Assembly: GCA_012729535.1 (NCBI GenBank)
Contig: JAAYCY010000060.1
Coordinates: forward strand, 1-64,000
DNA length: 64,000 nucleotides
Origin: Methanomicrobiales archaeon
GTDB lineage: Archaea; Halobacteriota; Methanomicrobia; Methanomicrobiales; Methanospirillaceae
Direction of reading: 5' to 3'
The notes under the pieces: model-generated
The model's input: the letters and a program-made list of their open reading frames with translations, nothing else
The model's database searches: none
Told to the model about the DNA's origin: nothing
Made by a program: the position numbers and the translations under genes
Shown here: positions 26,527 to 37,267 of the stretch, piece after piece
Numbering within the stretch: position 1 is the first letter of the stretch
How the letters are laid out: every line of letters begins with the position of its first letter

Positions 26527-26844
26527 ATGCAGGAATATCCGGTAAAACGTACCCACATTAAGGTCCTTCCTGAGAACATATCCGGAAAAATCACCGAGCA
26601 TTTTGAAGTAACTCCGGTAGAAAAAGATGGAACGTATTCGATTTCTTATGGCGCTCTTGAATCCATGGAGGTCAGACTAGGAGATGCTAAGAAATCTGTT
26701 ATTGTCTCTACGGTTTCAAAACAGGGTATCGAGGATGAACAGATAATTCTTGATACAAACAAGCGATTCCGCCGGTACCTTGATGATGTGACCGGGTACT
26801 CTACGAAAGAACGGGTAAAAAAAGCAAAAACAGTAGAAAAATAA
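26527..26844 (+). CDS. Conserved methanogen protein, DUF5611-like
   Basis: A 105-aa soluble basic protein. I recall this type as DUF5611, found in methanogenic euryarchaea, with unknown function. It has an alpha-beta pattern: VKRTHIKVLPENISGKITEHF, then two strands containing YSISYGALESMEVRLG, and a C-terminal helix ending in Lys/Arg. No catalytic motif is visible. A TATA-like GTTTTTAAACC lies about 80 bp upstream. It converges on leuS, 3 bp apart. Family naming is from memory. Confidence 0.7.
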   Translation: MQEYPVKRTHIKVLPENISGKITEHFEVTPVEKDGTYSISYGALESMEVRLGDAKKSVIVSTVSKQGIEDEQIILDTNKRFRRYLDDVTGYSTKERVKKAKTVEK

Positions 26845-26847
26845 TTT

Positions 26848-29622
26848 CTACTCTATTATTATTGCTGGTTTGAAGGGCAGGGCTGATCCAGCCTTCATGT
26901 GACGGCAGTCTTCGGACTTTGAAACTTCGATCTCCAGGTTCGTGTCTTTAGACAGGAATTCTGCAGCAGACTGGAAAATTGATAATTCATCAGGTCTGTT
27001 TTGAAGAATACGTTCCACCAGATCTGAAGGCAGTTTGTGGAAAAGGTTTGTACACTGCTTTACTGCATCTGCTGCTTCTTTTCCCCGGGATTTAATATCT
27101 TCCTTCTGCATCACGTCACGGATGACATTTTTCCTGTCCTCTGCATTGGCAATGAGCGTGAATACGTCCCATTTCCATGAAGGAGTGATACAGATGGTTA
27201 CTTTTCGCGGTGGGTTTCTCATTATCCGAAGGATTGATTCGATATCTTCAATAGTTTTGACAAGGAGTTCTTCGGCAATTTCAGTTGAAACATCAATACG
27301 GGAGGGATCCGGCTCAGGCCATGAGGCAAAAGAAACCAGTCCGGTAGACATGTCTTTCCAAAGGTCTTCGCAGGTATAGGGGATTATTGGTGCCAGCAGC
27401 CGTACCCAGACCGAGGAAAGATATTTCATAGTTTCCTGCCCGCCTGCAGCCAGTCCTTTCCGTCGTCGATACCATTTAAAATCTGATTCTATTCCAAAAA
27501 AAGCCTCCTGGAGTGCCTGACGGGTCTGGAAATTCTCCATGGCTTTTGTTACAAGACTGATATGTGTTTGAATCCGTGATATGAGCCACCTGTCAATATC
27601 AGATTCTGGTCCGTTTGCAGTTAGGTTCTCTCTGATTGTTGAAATAAAGCGTTCAATTTGTTTTCTGGTCGATGAGACGAGTTCATTTCTCCAATCAAAA
27701 TCCTGCCATGGTTCTCCGGATCCAACAAGGAACATTCTGACGGTGTCTGCACCAAAGTCGTTGATGGCATCTTCAAGGAGGTAGACATTTCCTTTAGATG
27801 AGGACATCTTGGCACCATTCAAAAGACCCATGCCAAATACTACCATGCCATGTGGGAGAAATTCTTTGGGGAAAATGGTACAATGATGGAAGAGCTGGAA
27901 AGTCAGGTGGTTTGAGATGAGATCCTTTGCTGAGAACCTGAAGTTATACGGGTACCAGTACAGGAACTCTTTTCTCATTCCATCCAGACGTTCCCGTTCA
28001 GGAAGGTTCTCAGTCTCTTTCCCAAGGAAAATATAATCAAAAACCTCCGGAGTGAGAAGGGAAGGATCAATATGCTTAATCCTGGATGCGATGGTGTAAT
28101 AAGCCATATAAACGGTGGAGTCTGAAAGTGGCTCAATCAGCCACTCCGGATCCCATGGCATACGGGTCCCAAGACCAATCCTTCTTGAACAGGCCCAGTC
28201 TTTAAGCCAGTCAACCGTCCGGAAAAATTCAGCACGTACTTCAGGGGGGACCAGTTCCATATCCTCTAAGTGGTCTTTGACCTGCTTTTTCCAGGCAGGG
28301 TCACTGTATTCAAGGAACCATTGGTCATGAAGGACTTTGACAAAGACCCGTGCCCCGCACCTGCAGACAACCGGTCTCGTGTCAAATTCGTACATGATCC
28401 CTGAGTGGTGCTTTTCAGTAAGAACCTCTGCGACCTCTTCACGGGCAAATTTTACCGGTTTTCCGCCGTACTTCTCGTACATTTTTCCGGTGGCATGTTC
28501 TGCAGAATAAACGGTCTGTGTCAGTTCCTCCAGGTTCGGGTCATCCTGGTTGATGATGTCAGCCTTTTCAACGGCTTCAACTGCAGGAAATTCCCCATAT
28601 CCTACTACGGTGATAAGTCCGACTGGTTTGATTTCTGTATACTTACCTTTCTGTTGCAGGTCACGAAGAGCAATGTAGTCATACGGTGCATGTGCCGGAA
28701 CACTCATGACAAGACCTGTTGCCATGTCAGGATCGACAAAAAATGCCGGAAGAATGGTGACTTCTCCACAAAATGGATGGGAAACCTTCTTGTCCACGAG
28801 TTCTGATCCAGGGATGGTTCCGGTTTCGGTGACTTCATGATCCTGGAATGCCAGTTTTTCCATGGCCTGGCGAGAGAGAATCCATTCTTTTCCATCAACC
28901 GTGCACCTGACATAGGTAACTTCAGGATTCACCCAGAGGTTTGTGACTCCGTAAATGGTTTCAGGCCTGAGCGTTGCACAGGGGATGAATGCATCCCCAT
29001 AGGTGAACATGATAAGGGTAAATTTCTGGATCTCGGCTTTGTCTCCTTCGAGCAGGTCATGGTCACCAACAGGATTTTCGCACTGCGGGCAATACCTCAC
29101 CGGGTGTGCTCCCTTGTTGACATGACCGGCGGCTCTTAAATGGTGCCACTGCCATTCGATGAACTTGCTGTAGGTGGGTTCAACCGTGGTGAACCGGCGT
29201 GACCAGTCAATTGAGAGACCCGCCTTTGTCATCACCCGCTCGTATTCATTTGAAAAATGGTTGACAATGTTTAAGGGGTCGGTAAAACTGTCGAGGATAT
29301 CCTGGGGGACTTTATACAGGTCACGATATAACTTGATCGCTGATTCGTCATTTCGGGCGATACGTTTTGATATCCCGATAACCGGAGCACCGGTTACGTG
29401 AAATGCCATCGGATAGAGTACTTCTCTTCCCCGCATGCGCCAGAACCTGGCAATAACATCAGGAACAATGTATGTCCTGCCATGACCAACATGCATTGCC
29501 CCGCTTGGGTACGGATAAGCAACATTCAGGTAAAATTTCTGCTTCTCTGAAGGGGTAGCAATAAACACCCCTTCCCATTTTTTATGAACCGAAGCTTCAA
29601 GTGCCTGTGTTTCATCAGTCAT
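26848..29622 (-). CDS. leuS: Leucyl-tRNA synthetase
   Basis: Class Ia aminoacyl-tRNA synthetase of 924 aa, charging tRNA-Leu. The HIGH-type motif is YPSGAMHVGHGRTY at about residue 36 and the KMSKS motif is KMSSSKGN at about residue 608. The editing domain inserted in the Rossmann fold (about 160-380) keeps the threonine-rich TLRPETIYG and the AHAPYDY segments. The C-terminal region has the archaeal form. Size and motifs are normal. It precedes the PIN-ATPase gene by 10 bp in the transcript order (PIN-ATPase first), so the two are likely one unit. Confidence 0.97.
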   Translation of the reverse strand: MTDETQALEASVHKKWEGVFIATPSEKQKFYLNVAYPYPSGAMHVGHGRTYIVPDVIARFWRMRGREVLYPMAFHVTGAPVIGISKRIARNDESAIKLYRDLYKVPQDILDSFTDPLNIVNHFSNEYERVMTKAGLSIDWSRRFTTVEPTYSKFIEWQWHHLRAAGHVNKGAHPVRYCPQCENPVGDHDLLEGDKAEIQKFTLIMFTYGDAFIPCATLRPETIYGVTNLWVNPEVTYVRCTVDGKEWILSRQAMEKLAFQDHEVTETGTIPGSELVDKKVSHPFCGEVTILPAFFVDPDMATGLVMSVPAHAPYDYIALRDLQQKGKYTEIKPVGLITVVGYGEFPAVEAVEKADIINQDDPNLEELTQTVYSAEHATGKMYEKYGGKPVKFAREEVAEVLTEKHHSGIMYEFDTRPVVCRCGARVFVKVLHDQWFLEYSDPAWKKQVKDHLEDMELVPPEVRAEFFRTVDWLKDWACSRRIGLGTRMPWDPEWLIEPLSDSTVYMAYYTIASRIKHIDPSLLTPEVFDYIFLGKETENLPERERLDGMRKEFLYWYPYNFRFSAKDLISNHLTFQLFHHCTIFPKEFLPHGMVVFGMGLLNGAKMSSSKGNVYLLEDAINDFGADTVRMFLVGSGEPWQDFDWRNELVSSTRKQIERFISTIRENLTANGPESDIDRWLISRIQTHISLVTKAMENFQTRQALQEAFFGIESDFKWYRRRKGLAAGGQETMKYLSSVWVRLLAPIIPYTCEDLWKDMSTGLVSFASWPEPDPSRIDVSTEIAEELLVKTIEDIESILRIMRNPPRKVTICITPSWKWDVFTLIANAEDRKNVIRDVMQKEDIKSRGKEAADAVKQCTNLFHKLPSDLVERILQNRPDELSIFQSAAEFLSKDTNLEIEVSKSEDCRHMKAGSALPFKPAIIIE

Positions 29623-29631
29623 GTGATTACC

Positions 29632-31614
29632 TCACACAGTTTTGAGCCTGATGGGCTCACCTTCATTGTATCGGCGCAACATTTCCTGAGCGATGGTACT
29701 GTTTTTAGCAAGGTGGATTTCCCCTGAGTCATTGACGGTTGCAGTAAACAGGTATTCACGTCCAGCAAAAACGTCTACTATCCTTCCAGTATTTTCTGGA
29801 GAAATAATGGAAAGTTGTTTTTTGTCAATCCTGACCTGAAGCCCGTCTCCAAGATTCAGTTCTTCATGTTCACTTTGTGTGGGACTTAACGCTCTTACTT
29901 TCTTGGCAAGTTCAGAAGAAGGTCTGATGTCAATGCCTACACCGACCTTGTTTACTATTGCGGCAATATTTTTCCCGCCTTTACCTATTGCTGCCGGAAC
30001 ATCCCGGTCATCGATGTATACCACCGCTTTTGTTGCGGAAAGCATTTCAACACTTACTTCTCCGCCGGTATATCTTCCAATTTCTCGCTGGATGTCACGC
30101 TCGGTTATGTTCCATGCAGAGGTCTCTTCTTCCTCTTCGTCTCCATCATCGTTCTCTTCGTCTTCGACCTCACTGGACTTCTCTTCCTGTCTGACCTCTG
30201 GTTGTGAAGTAAGAATGGTCTCTTCCGGAGGCAAATACTGTTCGTTGTTTTCTACCGGTTCATTCTCTTCTTCTACCGGAAGTACGATTGTTTCAGTGCC
30301 GTACCTGAATATCTCAAAGACCGGTTGATCAGTTTTAATGTCTGAAACAGTTGTAACCGGCCTGATTTGCATATCTGAGTCAATACCTTCAGGGACTTTC
30401 ATTGAAAAAGCAGTAGAACAAATTTGGTTGATTTGCCCATCCCTGACATAAATCATACTGCCAAATATCTGTGCAAGGACAGAAAAGTCAAGTCGGTCGG
30501 CAAACCTCTGGAGCGCTTCGTGCGGTGAGACGGCATGGATGATTCCAATCATCCCGATTCCGGCAAGTCTCATATCTGCAAAGACTTCGAAATCCTCATT
30601 TTTGCGGAGTTCGTCAAAAATAACAAAATCCGGCCTTACCAGTAACAGGACATCTGCAGTGTTGACCATGCTTCCATCCAGAGCACTATACTGGGTAATC
30701 TGGTCAGGAACAAGCATTTCTCTTGGTTGTTCCATGGTCTTGATGATGCACCCGGCATCACAAAGGTATGTTGCAATAGCCTGTGCAAGGGTCGTTTTTC
30801 CACAGCCCGGCGGTCCGATAATGAGAATTCCTGGTTTTTCCCCTTTCAGCATCTGTTTGATGAGATCTGATTCTGAGTAATCTTCCAGGGCCAGGTCAAC
30901 AATCGGCCGGACTGCTGTAATTTCCATCCCGTCTGAGAAGGGGCGGCGGGTAATAGAGATTCTCATTGAACCGATCTGGACTACGGTTACTCCCCTCTTT
31001 TCTATTTCAATAAACCCATCCGGGTCACGTTTTGCCCGTTCCAGAATCTCCTGGGCGATCATCCGGAGTTCGTATTCCGTGCAGAGTTGTTCTCTGACAA
31101 TCATTGTTTCTGTCTTCTGGATCGTCCCTTTCCTGGCTATCGGCTTTGCACGCTCTTTGAGGTAAACCGCGATGGTATGTTCATCAAAAAACTGGTCTAT
31201 CGCAAGCGGGGTGAAATCCTCTACCTGGGGCTTGAGATATAACACATCAAGACCCTTGGCTTTTGCAACTTCCGACTGGACAACGTCACTGGTAATAAAC
31301 CGTGCACCATAGTCGATTGCAACTTTCCGGATTAACGCATCAATTTCTCCGCCGCTGGCAAGTTTCACCTGTTCAAGGGTGGGTCTGACTCCCACAAACT
31401 CTATAGATATTATGCCCTGTTCTGCAAGTTTACAAAGCTCCTGCAGTTCAGTAAGCCCGGAAAAACCTATTTCTCTCCCCTGGTTTGCCTGTGCTTCAAG
31501 CTCGGCAACAACTGCTTCCGGTATTATTATATGGGCTCCGTTATATTCTCCTGTATCTATTAGATTGGTGATGCGTCCATCTATTACGACGCTTGTATCA
31601 GGAACTATTTTCAA
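29632..31614 (-). CDS. PIN-ATPase-KH protein (PilT-like, COG1855 type)
   Basis: A 660-aa archaeal protein with a PIN nuclease-like domain (residues 1-130, Asp in VPDTSVVIDG), a type II/IV secretion-like ATPase (about 250-430; Walker A GPPGCGKTTL, Walker B FVIFDEL), a highly acidic linker (about 480-505), and a KH RNA-binding domain (about 525-600, GKGGKNI loop). It is conserved across euryarchaea; the domains indicate nucleotide-driven handling of RNA, possibly in ribosome or RNA turnover, but its target is not established. It is followed by leuS and preceded by a short intergenic region containing no clear partner. Confidence 0.93.
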   Translation of the reverse strand: MKIVPDTSVVIDGRITNLIDTGEYNGAHIIIPEAVVAELEAQANQGREIGFSGLTELQELCKLAEQGIISIEFVGVRPTLEQVKLASGGEIDALIRKVAIDYGARFITSDVVQSEVAKAKGLDVLYLKPQVEDFTPLAIDQFFDEHTIAVYLKERAKPIARKGTIQKTETMIVREQLCTEYELRMIAQEILERAKRDPDGFIEIEKRGVTVVQIGSMRISITRRPFSDGMEITAVRPIVDLALEDYSESDLIKQMLKGEKPGILIIGPPGCGKTTLAQAIATYLCDAGCIIKTMEQPREMLVPDQITQYSALDGSMVNTADVLLLVRPDFVIFDELRKNEDFEVFADMRLAGIGMIGIIHAVSPHEALQRFADRLDFSVLAQIFGSMIYVRDGQINQICSTAFSMKVPEGIDSDMQIRPVTTVSDIKTDQPVFEIFRYGTETIVLPVEEENEPVENNEQYLPPEETILTSQPEVRQEEKSSEVEDEENDDGDEEEEETSAWNITERDIQREIGRYTGGEVSVEMLSATKAVVYIDDRDVPAAIGKGGKNIAAIVNKVGVGIDIRPSSELAKKVRALSPTQSEHEELNLGDGLQVRIDKKQLSIISPENTGRIVDVFAGREYLFTATVNDSGEIHLAKNSTIAQEMLRRYNEGEPIRLKTV

Positions 31615-31856
31615 ATATTTTCACCGGGTTATAATTGGTCATTCATTCCTTTTATTATATACCTTATCTGGCGCAAATGGACAGTCAGAAATCGATTTTA
31701 CAATTATTGTCCGATACCATCCTGTGCATGGTACTCCGAAAACGGGGGTATTTCCTGCCCGGCTGCCGGGAGGATAATTATTATACCCAGTCTGGAGGGA
31801 CATCTCTGTTTGTCCAGGGTAATACCTTCAAAAAGTTAGGCAGGTTATATCGTTGG

Positions 31857-32681
31857 TTATAACCCGGCAAACCTTGCGAATAACATAAAAAAATCTCCAA
31901 AAATCATTGCTGTAATAAAACCGGCAGTGATAGGAATCAGAAAGGGAACTCCATAACTTATCCAGACATTTCCTGCTTTTTTATATATATTAAGTTCGTA
32001 TTGGTATTTTTTTGGATTTTCCTTTAAGGATTTGGTATATATTCTATTTCCTCCCGAAATCATTTCCCTGATAGCCGTTCTGACCGGGATAAATTTCCTT
32101 GATAACTCTCCTTTTTCTTCGGTGAACTCTTCCATGACTATTCCGAACTCATCTGCAATCGTTTCACCCCTGACCGGGTATCCAAGAAACAGGTAAGGGA
32201 GAGGAGCCCGGTTTCCTTTGAATATATTCATGAAGAAGAAAAAGACCGGAAGAAGGAGGTTTAAGATCACCGCATTAAAGAGGACACTAAACGGGAGGAA
32301 TACATAGGGGGGGATACCGAATACCGGGTAGCCGGTAAGGGGAACGAGTGGAAAGCAGGGTACCAGAACGGTAATTAGAATTAGTGCCTTGGTATCAGCC
32401 ATTCCCATGAGATGGTACCGGGTAAAGAGATAGAATGCCATCACGAAAAAGAGCATGAGCACAATGAGGGGCATCATAAATGGCAGGTCCTGGGCACTCA
32501 CGACCTGGGACCAGAACCAGATGAGCATAACAATACCAATTGCCACAGCCGGATACCACATGACTACCGGAACTGCCCGTTCCCTGATATCCTCCCGGCA
32601 TCCGTATAAAAGGGTGACAAGAAGAACAATTGCATTAACCAGGAGGGGAATCATTATCGGAGGTACTGAAAAGGGATCCAT
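31857..32681 (-). CDS. Archaeal prepilin/preflagellin peptidase-like protein (A24 family)
   Basis: A 274-aa membrane aspartyl protease of the A24 family (FlaK/PibD/EppA group), which removes the class III signal peptides of archaellins and pilins. About six membrane segments are seen. Asp31 in GCREDIRERAVP and Asp96 in MGMADTKAL (the G-x-G-D-like motif, here GMAD) are the expected catalytic pair. The loop between residues about 170 and 220 is cytoplasmic and longer than in FlaK. No pilin or archaellin gene lies nearby, so its substrates are encoded elsewhere. Confidence 0.85.
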   Translation of the reverse strand: MDPFSVPPIMIPLLVNAIVLLVTLLYGCREDIRERAVPVVMWYPAVAIGIVMLIWFWSQVVSAQDLPFMMPLIVLMLFFVMAFYLFTRYHLMGMADTKALILITVLVPCFPLVPLTGYPVFGIPPYVFLPFSVLFNAVILNLLLPVFFFFMNIFKGNRAPLPYLFLGYPVRGETIADEFGIVMEEFTEEKGELSRKFIPVRTAIREMISGGNRIYTKSLKENPKKYQYELNIYKKAGNVWISYGVPFLIPITAGFITAMIFGDFFMLFARFAGL

Positions 32682-32750
32682 AAACCAGATCTGGTTGGTT
32701 TAAAAAAGGATATTATGTTCCTCAATATACCACTTGAGCCGGTATCGGTG

Positions 32751-33851
32751 TTACTGCTTTAGTATGTTCATATCTGAAAGCCGGGCGGGAAGGTATTCAT
32801 CAGTAACAAAATCGAGACCCCGTGCTGCAAATGCCTGCTGTTCTGATTTCAGGTTCAGATCAAGCTGCAGGTTTATCTGTTCTTTCCAGTAATCGTTGGC
32901 AAATCTGGGGTCTGTAAGTTCTGCTTTCAATGCAGAAATGTCCTGTTCAGTCAGGGTATCCGAAGGAAGATCGTAATCCCTGATATCAGATGGCTGTACC
33001 CCGATAAACCGGGCAGATGGTGTCACGAGGATCTCGGATATATGGGCACTTTTAATCGCACCATATGCAACACTTGCAAAGATACGATAAGACCAGGGAT
33101 CTCCATCAGTAAAGACGGATACCGGGAGTTTGAACTCACTGGCCAGACGGTTTAAAACCCGGCGGGTAGACCGTGCCGGCTGGCCTTTCAGGTGGACGAG
33201 TATTGCATTGTACTTCTCGTCAAATCCGTTTTCGATTAGCCGTGCATACATACCACCAGTTTCAATCGCAATGACTACCTGTGCATCATGATCAATCAGT
33301 TCAAGAGAGTCAACGTTGGTTGGGATCTGGTATCCTGACTCCCCGACATCGTCCTGACAATGTATCTCCTTAGGCCCCCTGCGGGTATCTTCCTTTATCT
33401 TAAGGGGCCCAAAGATACTCGCACCATCTTCTTCAGGCCGGAGATGGAAATGCTCACGTTGGACATCGGTTAATATTTCAAGATCCTCAACGAGGAGATT
33501 AGAGTCATTTTGAGCTGAAAATTTGGCACGTTTCCATCCTTCAGATATATAATAGAGTTCTCTTAAGGTTGATGACCGGTTCTCTGCGATCTGGTGTTTT
33601 AAAAACCAGATGACATATGCCATTTTCAGGATATGAAGAGCACTCTTTTCTGTCCCGGCTTCCCTGAGTCGTTCCCGATCACCATATTTCCAGACTTCTG
33701 TTTCTTCGTCATACGCGATATTTTTCTTAGTCCTGGTTGGCATGGTGATGGATGGAAGTTCACCCCCCATCATCTGTCCATACCACCGATCAGGAATAGA
33801 CAAGAGCCGTTTTATGGTACGCTCCCTTATCTCCTGTTTAGGATCGGTCAA
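32751..33851 (-). CDS. top6A: DNA topoisomerase VI subunit A
   Basis: The DNA-cleaving subunit, 366 aa, homologous to Spo11. The catalytic Tyr is in the LRELYYISE pair (Tyr100/Tyr101) within the winged-helix domain. The Toprim acid residues lie in [11 protein letters not shown] and VFTDGDPW. It works with subunit B as an A2B2 type IIB topoisomerase that relaxes and decatenates DNA with ATP. The start overlaps the end of top6B by 14 bp, so the two are co-translated. Confidence 0.97.
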   Translation of the reverse strand: MTDPKQEIRERTIKRLLSIPDRWYGQMMGGELPSITMPTRTKKNIAYDEETEVWKYGDRERLREAGTEKSALHILKMAYVIWFLKHQIAENRSSTLRELYYISEGWKRAKFSAQNDSNLLVEDLEILTDVQREHFHLRPEEDGASIFGPLKIKEDTRRGPKEIHCQDDVGESGYQIPTNVDSLELIDHDAQVVIAIETGGMYARLIENGFDEKYNAILVHLKGQPARSTRRVLNRLASEFKLPVSVFTDGDPWSYRIFASVAYGAIKSAHISEILVTPSARFIGVQPSDIRDYDLPSDTLTEQDISALKAELTDPRFANDYWKEQINLQLDLNLKSEQQAFAARGLDFVTDEYLPARLSDMNILKQ

Positions 33852-35661
33852 GATCTATCACCACCTTTTTATTCTCTTCAACTCCCCTGATGTCAATCAT
33901 CCCATTTCCTGTTCCCGGGTATTTTACCTGCCATTTCTCCCCTGCAGCAATCCTCACATTCCAGACTCCTGACTGGTCCTGGTCCATTTCTTCAATAAAA
34001 AACGGCTCTGGCTGCGCCGATTTGATTTCGTCGGACGTTATGACGTACAGGGTCAGGTCCAGCACATGTGAGGTGTAATTCTGCAGCGTTATTATGACAT
34101 TCCCGTCTTCTGTCTTTTTCTTGGCGACCAGACGGCGCATTATTTTTCCTTCAATGGGTGAAATATCTGGAACAGGTTTTTCGAGGGTTTCAGAGACCTT
34201 TTCTGCTATCTCGGGAATGATTGCACAGATGGCCCGTGCCTTCTCTTCGGTCAGTCTGCTTTTATCCCGCCGCGAAAGAAAGGTCTTCAGGTCCCGGCCA
34301 AGCTCCTGCAGGGCAAGGGTAATCTCCCGTTCAATCTCCGGTATTGAAGCGACAGCGTCTTTACTCTCACTGGTAAAGGGCACGTTTGTTGAAGCAACGT
34401 GGATAAGGAGGAGTAGCGGGCCGGTAGGTAGTCCGGACTGGCTGATGTTGTATGTTTTCCAGTTCACTGAGCTGATGCATCCGGTTATTGCACAGGCTCC
34501 TTGCTGGTACATGAGCGGAACCCGGTTTGCAAATCTCATGATCCTGGCAGTCCCTTCTGATTCCAGTTTTCCTCCATAACCAAGAGCCGCTTCAACGATA
34601 AAGGGATGTCCGTGATAGACAGATGAAGGGCGTGTCCGTGCTGAACAAAAATCAAATTCATATTCTTTTTCAAGTCCCTGCCTGATAAGCACTTCACCAA
34701 TCGGAGAGAGACACTGGCTTGCAGGAGGAGGAGGAACTTTTGCCTGCTGCATCGCGGCCTGGAGATTTGAAAGATCAGCAGGAGAAAGGTTGTTGGCTTT
34801 TTTGTTAGGTTTCAATCCGGCAAGTTCAAGAATTTCTATTGCCGTCTTCTGACCTACCCTGGAGAAGCTCTTAACAAGAAATGATTCAAGCGATTCAGTG
34901 GATCCAGCAGCGATCCGCTTGAGTTCGCCAAGTTCTACCCCGTGAGGATGAGGGAGAATTGCCTGCGGCGGGATGATAGGTTCATCACTGGCCCGATCAA
35001 AAAGGATTGCTTCCCCGTCAAGTTCCACTCGGATACGGGCATGGGGGTTAACAACCGAAGTATAACGGAGATATTCTACCAGGCGTTTTCTTGCCGTCAG
35101 GGAACTCCTAAATTCTATTTCAATACGTGTTCCATGGATCCGGTCCCAGGTCGTTTCTTCATTTTCCAGGATCTCGGGTTCGTTGGTTTCGGTCTTTATC
35201 TGCAAGCGGAACTGGTGTGCCTTCCTGTCTTTTCCGCACCGGGAAATAACAAGGGTTGGCCTCCCGCTCGTAAGCTGGGCATATAATACGGCTGCTGATA
35301 TCCCGATACCCTGTTGACCCCTGGACTGCCTGATCTGATGAAACCGTGACCCATAGAGTAGTTTTCCAAAGACATATGGAATGTTTTCAGGTACGATGCC
35401 GGGACCATTGTCTTCGACGACAACTTTGAATATGTCCCCCTCCATCCGGAATATGCCAAGATAAATATCCGGGAGAACACCTGCTTCTTCGCATGCATCA
35501 AGGGCATTGTCAATTGCCTCCTTGACGGTAGTGACAATTCCCCGTGTCGGGGAGTCAAATCCAAGTAAGTGCTTGTTTTTCTCAAAAAACTCTGCTACGC
35601 TGATACTCCGTTGCTGTTTTGCAAGTTCATCAGCACTAGCAGGTTTTAATGGGGAAGCCAT
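33838..35661 (-). CDS. top6B: DNA topoisomerase VI subunit B
   Basis: The ATP-hydrolysing subunit, 607 aa, with a GHKL ATPase fold: N-box [15 protein letters not shown]1 VEDNGPGI, G2 [10 protein letters not shown], and a switch lysine region. A helix-two-turn-helix domain and transducer domain follow (about 230-470), and a C-terminal beta-sandwich ends the protein. Length is close to the usual 530-620. It precedes top6A with a 14-bp overlap and follows hisS by 11 bp; hisS-top6B-top6A may form one transcript. Confidence 0.97.
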   Translation of the reverse strand: MASPLKPASADELAKQQRSISVAEFFEKNKHLLGFDSPTRGIVTTVKEAIDNALDACEEAGVLPDIYLGIFRMEGDIFKVVVEDNGPGIVPENIPYVFGKLLYGSRFHQIRQSRGQQGIGISAAVLYAQLTSGRPTLVISRCGKDRKAHQFRLQIKTETNEPEILENEETTWDRIHGTRIEIEFRSSLTARKRLVEYLRYTSVVNPHARIRVELDGEAILFDRASDEPIIPPQAILPHPHGVELGELKRIAAGSTESLESFLVKSFSRVGQKTAIEILELAGLKPNKKANNLSPADLSNLQAAMQQAKVPPPPASQCLSPIGEVLIRQGLEKEYEFDFCSARTRPSSVYHGHPFIVEAALGYGGKLESEGTARIMRFANRVPLMYQQGACAITGCISSVNWKTYNISQSGLPTGPLLLLIHVASTNVPFTSESKDAVASIPEIEREITLALQELGRDLKTFLSRRDKSRLTEEKARAICAIIPEIAEKVSETLEKPVPDISPIEGKIMRRLVAKKKTEDGNVIITLQNYTSHVLDLTLYVITSDEIKSAQPEPFFIEEMDQDQSGVWNVRIAAGEKWQVKYPGTGNGMIDIRGVEENKKVVIDLDRS

Positions 35662-35672
35662 ACTGGATATCC

Positions 35673-36896
35673 TTATGGACTGAGTTTCCTGACAACATCA
35701 TCAACAGACAGCCTTTCCTGGGTTCCGGCTTTCAGATTCTTTAAGGTGACATCACCTGACGTTACCTCTTCCTTTCCTATGATGACAGCATAGTCAGCAC
35801 TTTTTCCTGCAGTTTTCATCTGAGCTGAAAAACTTCGTTCCATGAGATCTATTTCCGTGATGATCCCGTTTTTGCGGAGTTCCTCAGTCACAACCAGGGC
35901 ACGGTCACGCCCCTCACTGGTTGCAACAACCATTACCTGCGGAGTATCAGGACTCCATACACTATCCCCAAGAGCTACCATCACCCGGTCAAATCCGATT
36001 GCAAAACCTGCAGAAGGTGTATCTTCTCCTCCAAACAGGTGTGCAAGCCGGTATGCCCCTCCACCGAGAATCTGGTTTTCTGCACCAAGACCCTCGGCAA
36101 AACACTCAAAAACAACACCCGTATAATAATCAAGACCTCTTGCTATGGCGGGGTTTATTTCATAGGGAATCTGGTTTACATCAAGGATGTGAAACATCTC
36201 CCGGATCCTCTGGCTTTCCGGAATCTCTCCGATGACTAAAAAGACTTCCTCCAGTGTCCGAGCACCACAAAGCCTGATTAGGGGTTCACAGAGTTCTTCA
36301 TGCCCGATTACCTTAAGGTGAGAAACTGCTGCATCTTCCTCCCTCTTGTCAAGAAATGCCCTGATCTTCTTTTTATCCTCTTCTGCAAGGTTTGAAAGGA
36401 GGGTTCTCATGAAAGAGAGATGTCCTATCTTCAGGACAAACCTGATTCCGGCGGTCTTTAGGAGATCATACCCGAGAATAATAACCTCTGCATCAGCCAT
36501 TGCTGAGTCTGCTCCGATAAGCTCTGCACCGAACTGCCAGAACTGTCGGTATCGTCCCTTTTGTGGCCGTTCGTACCTGAAACAATCGGCAAAGTAGCAC
36601 CACTTTACTGGTTTGTTCAGTGATCTTCCCTCTTCGACGAACATCCTGAGAACTGGTGCAGTAAGTTCGGGACGAAGTGATAATGACCGTCCTCCCTTGT
36701 CTTCAAAGACATACATCTCGTTTATGATGCCTTCTCCTGACCGGATGGTAAAAAGCTCAAGTTCTTCAAACACAGGGGTTGATATCTCGCGAAAACCCCG
36801 TAGCCGTGCCCGCCCCCGCATTCGTGCTTCTATTTCCCTGCGCTTTTCCATCTCATCGGGCAACATATCCCGTGTTCCGCGTGGTTTTTGTATCAT
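35673..36896 (-). CDS. hisS: Histidyl-tRNA synthetase
   Basis: Class II aminoacyl-tRNA synthetase, about 407 aa from the start used. Motif 2 is in [12 protein letters not shown] and the His-specific [13 protein letters not shown] loop is intact; motif 3 is GFAIGFDRV. The C-terminal anticodon-binding domain (about 320-400) is present. The start at 36896 ([12 protein letters not shown]) matches the family N-terminus; the longer frame to 36959 overlaps the upstream gene and is not family-like. It follows the small membrane protein gene by 4 bp. Confidence 0.95.
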   Translation of the reverse strand: MIQKPRGTRDMLPDEMEKRREIEARMRGRARLRGFREISTPVFEELELFTIRSGEGIINEMYVFEDKGGRSLSLRPELTAPVLRMFVEEGRSLNKPVKWCYFADCFRYERPQKGRYRQFWQFGAELIGADSAMADAEVIILGYDLLKTAGIRFVLKIGHLSFMRTLLSNLAEEDKKKIRAFLDKREEDAAVSHLKVIGHEELCEPLIRLCGARTLEEVFLVIGEIPESQRIREMFHILDVNQIPYEINPAIARGLDYYTGVVFECFAEGLGAENQILGGGAYRLAHLFGGEDTPSAGFAIGFDRVMVALGDSVWSPDTPQVMVVATSEGRDRALVVTEELRKNGIITEIDLMERSFSAQMKTAGKSADYAVIIGKEEVTSGDVTLKNLKAGTQERLSVDDVVRKLSP

Positions 36897-36900
36897 AGTA

Positions 36901-37251
36901 TCATCTTTTGCTATTGTTCCGGGGAACACTCCCGAAGAAACGGGTAATAGCTGGTTCATTCGTCCATATCTTTTCTTTTACTTCCTTTCCCTGGAAATAT
37001 AATGCAAGCATTACAATGCCTGTTCCCAGTATGGATGCTTCCGGCCAGAACCATACAATTCCCGCACCTGCCGTAGCCAGCGCAGTATGGAGAACTCCTT
37101 TCCGTGCTGCTTTGCGGTAACCTGGAAGGCCGGATCGTGCCCATATCCTGATATCCCGGAGCCAGAGGAAGATACAGGCGGCAGCTCCGAACAGAGAGAT
37201 TGGAAAAAGAATAGTCATTGCAATGAACCTATTATGTACTGTTTTGAGCAT
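36901..37251 (-). CDS. Small membrane protein, unknown function
   Basis: A 116-aa protein with two to three hydrophobic segments (about 10-30, 56-75 and 74-88). The middle loop WARSGLPGYRKAARKG is strongly basic and likely cytoplasmic. No family is recognised. It lies immediately upstream of hisS (4 bp), so it is co-transcribed, but its role is not suggested by that. A shorter start at Met 37218 has a better AGGTTC site and would free more space for the divergent larB promoter. Confidence 0.6.
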   Translation of the reverse strand: MLKTVHNRFIAMTILFPISLFGAAACIFLWLRDIRIWARSGLPGYRKAARKGVLHTALATAGAGIVWFWPEASILGTGIVMLALYFQGKEVKEKIWTNEPAITRFFGSVPRNNSKR

Positions 37252-37267
37252 ATCGTACTTATTCCAT

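Noticed and set aside
29879-30328. A serine-rich 149-codon frame.
   Set aside because: It is the complement of the Glu/Asp-rich linker and KH region of the PIN-ATPase gene.
34094-34579. A 161-codon rightward frame.
   Set aside because: It is antisense to top6B, which has full family motifs.
36897-36959. N-terminal extension of HisS by 21 residues.
   Set aside because: It overlaps the preceding gene and does not resemble the family start [12 protein letters not shown].
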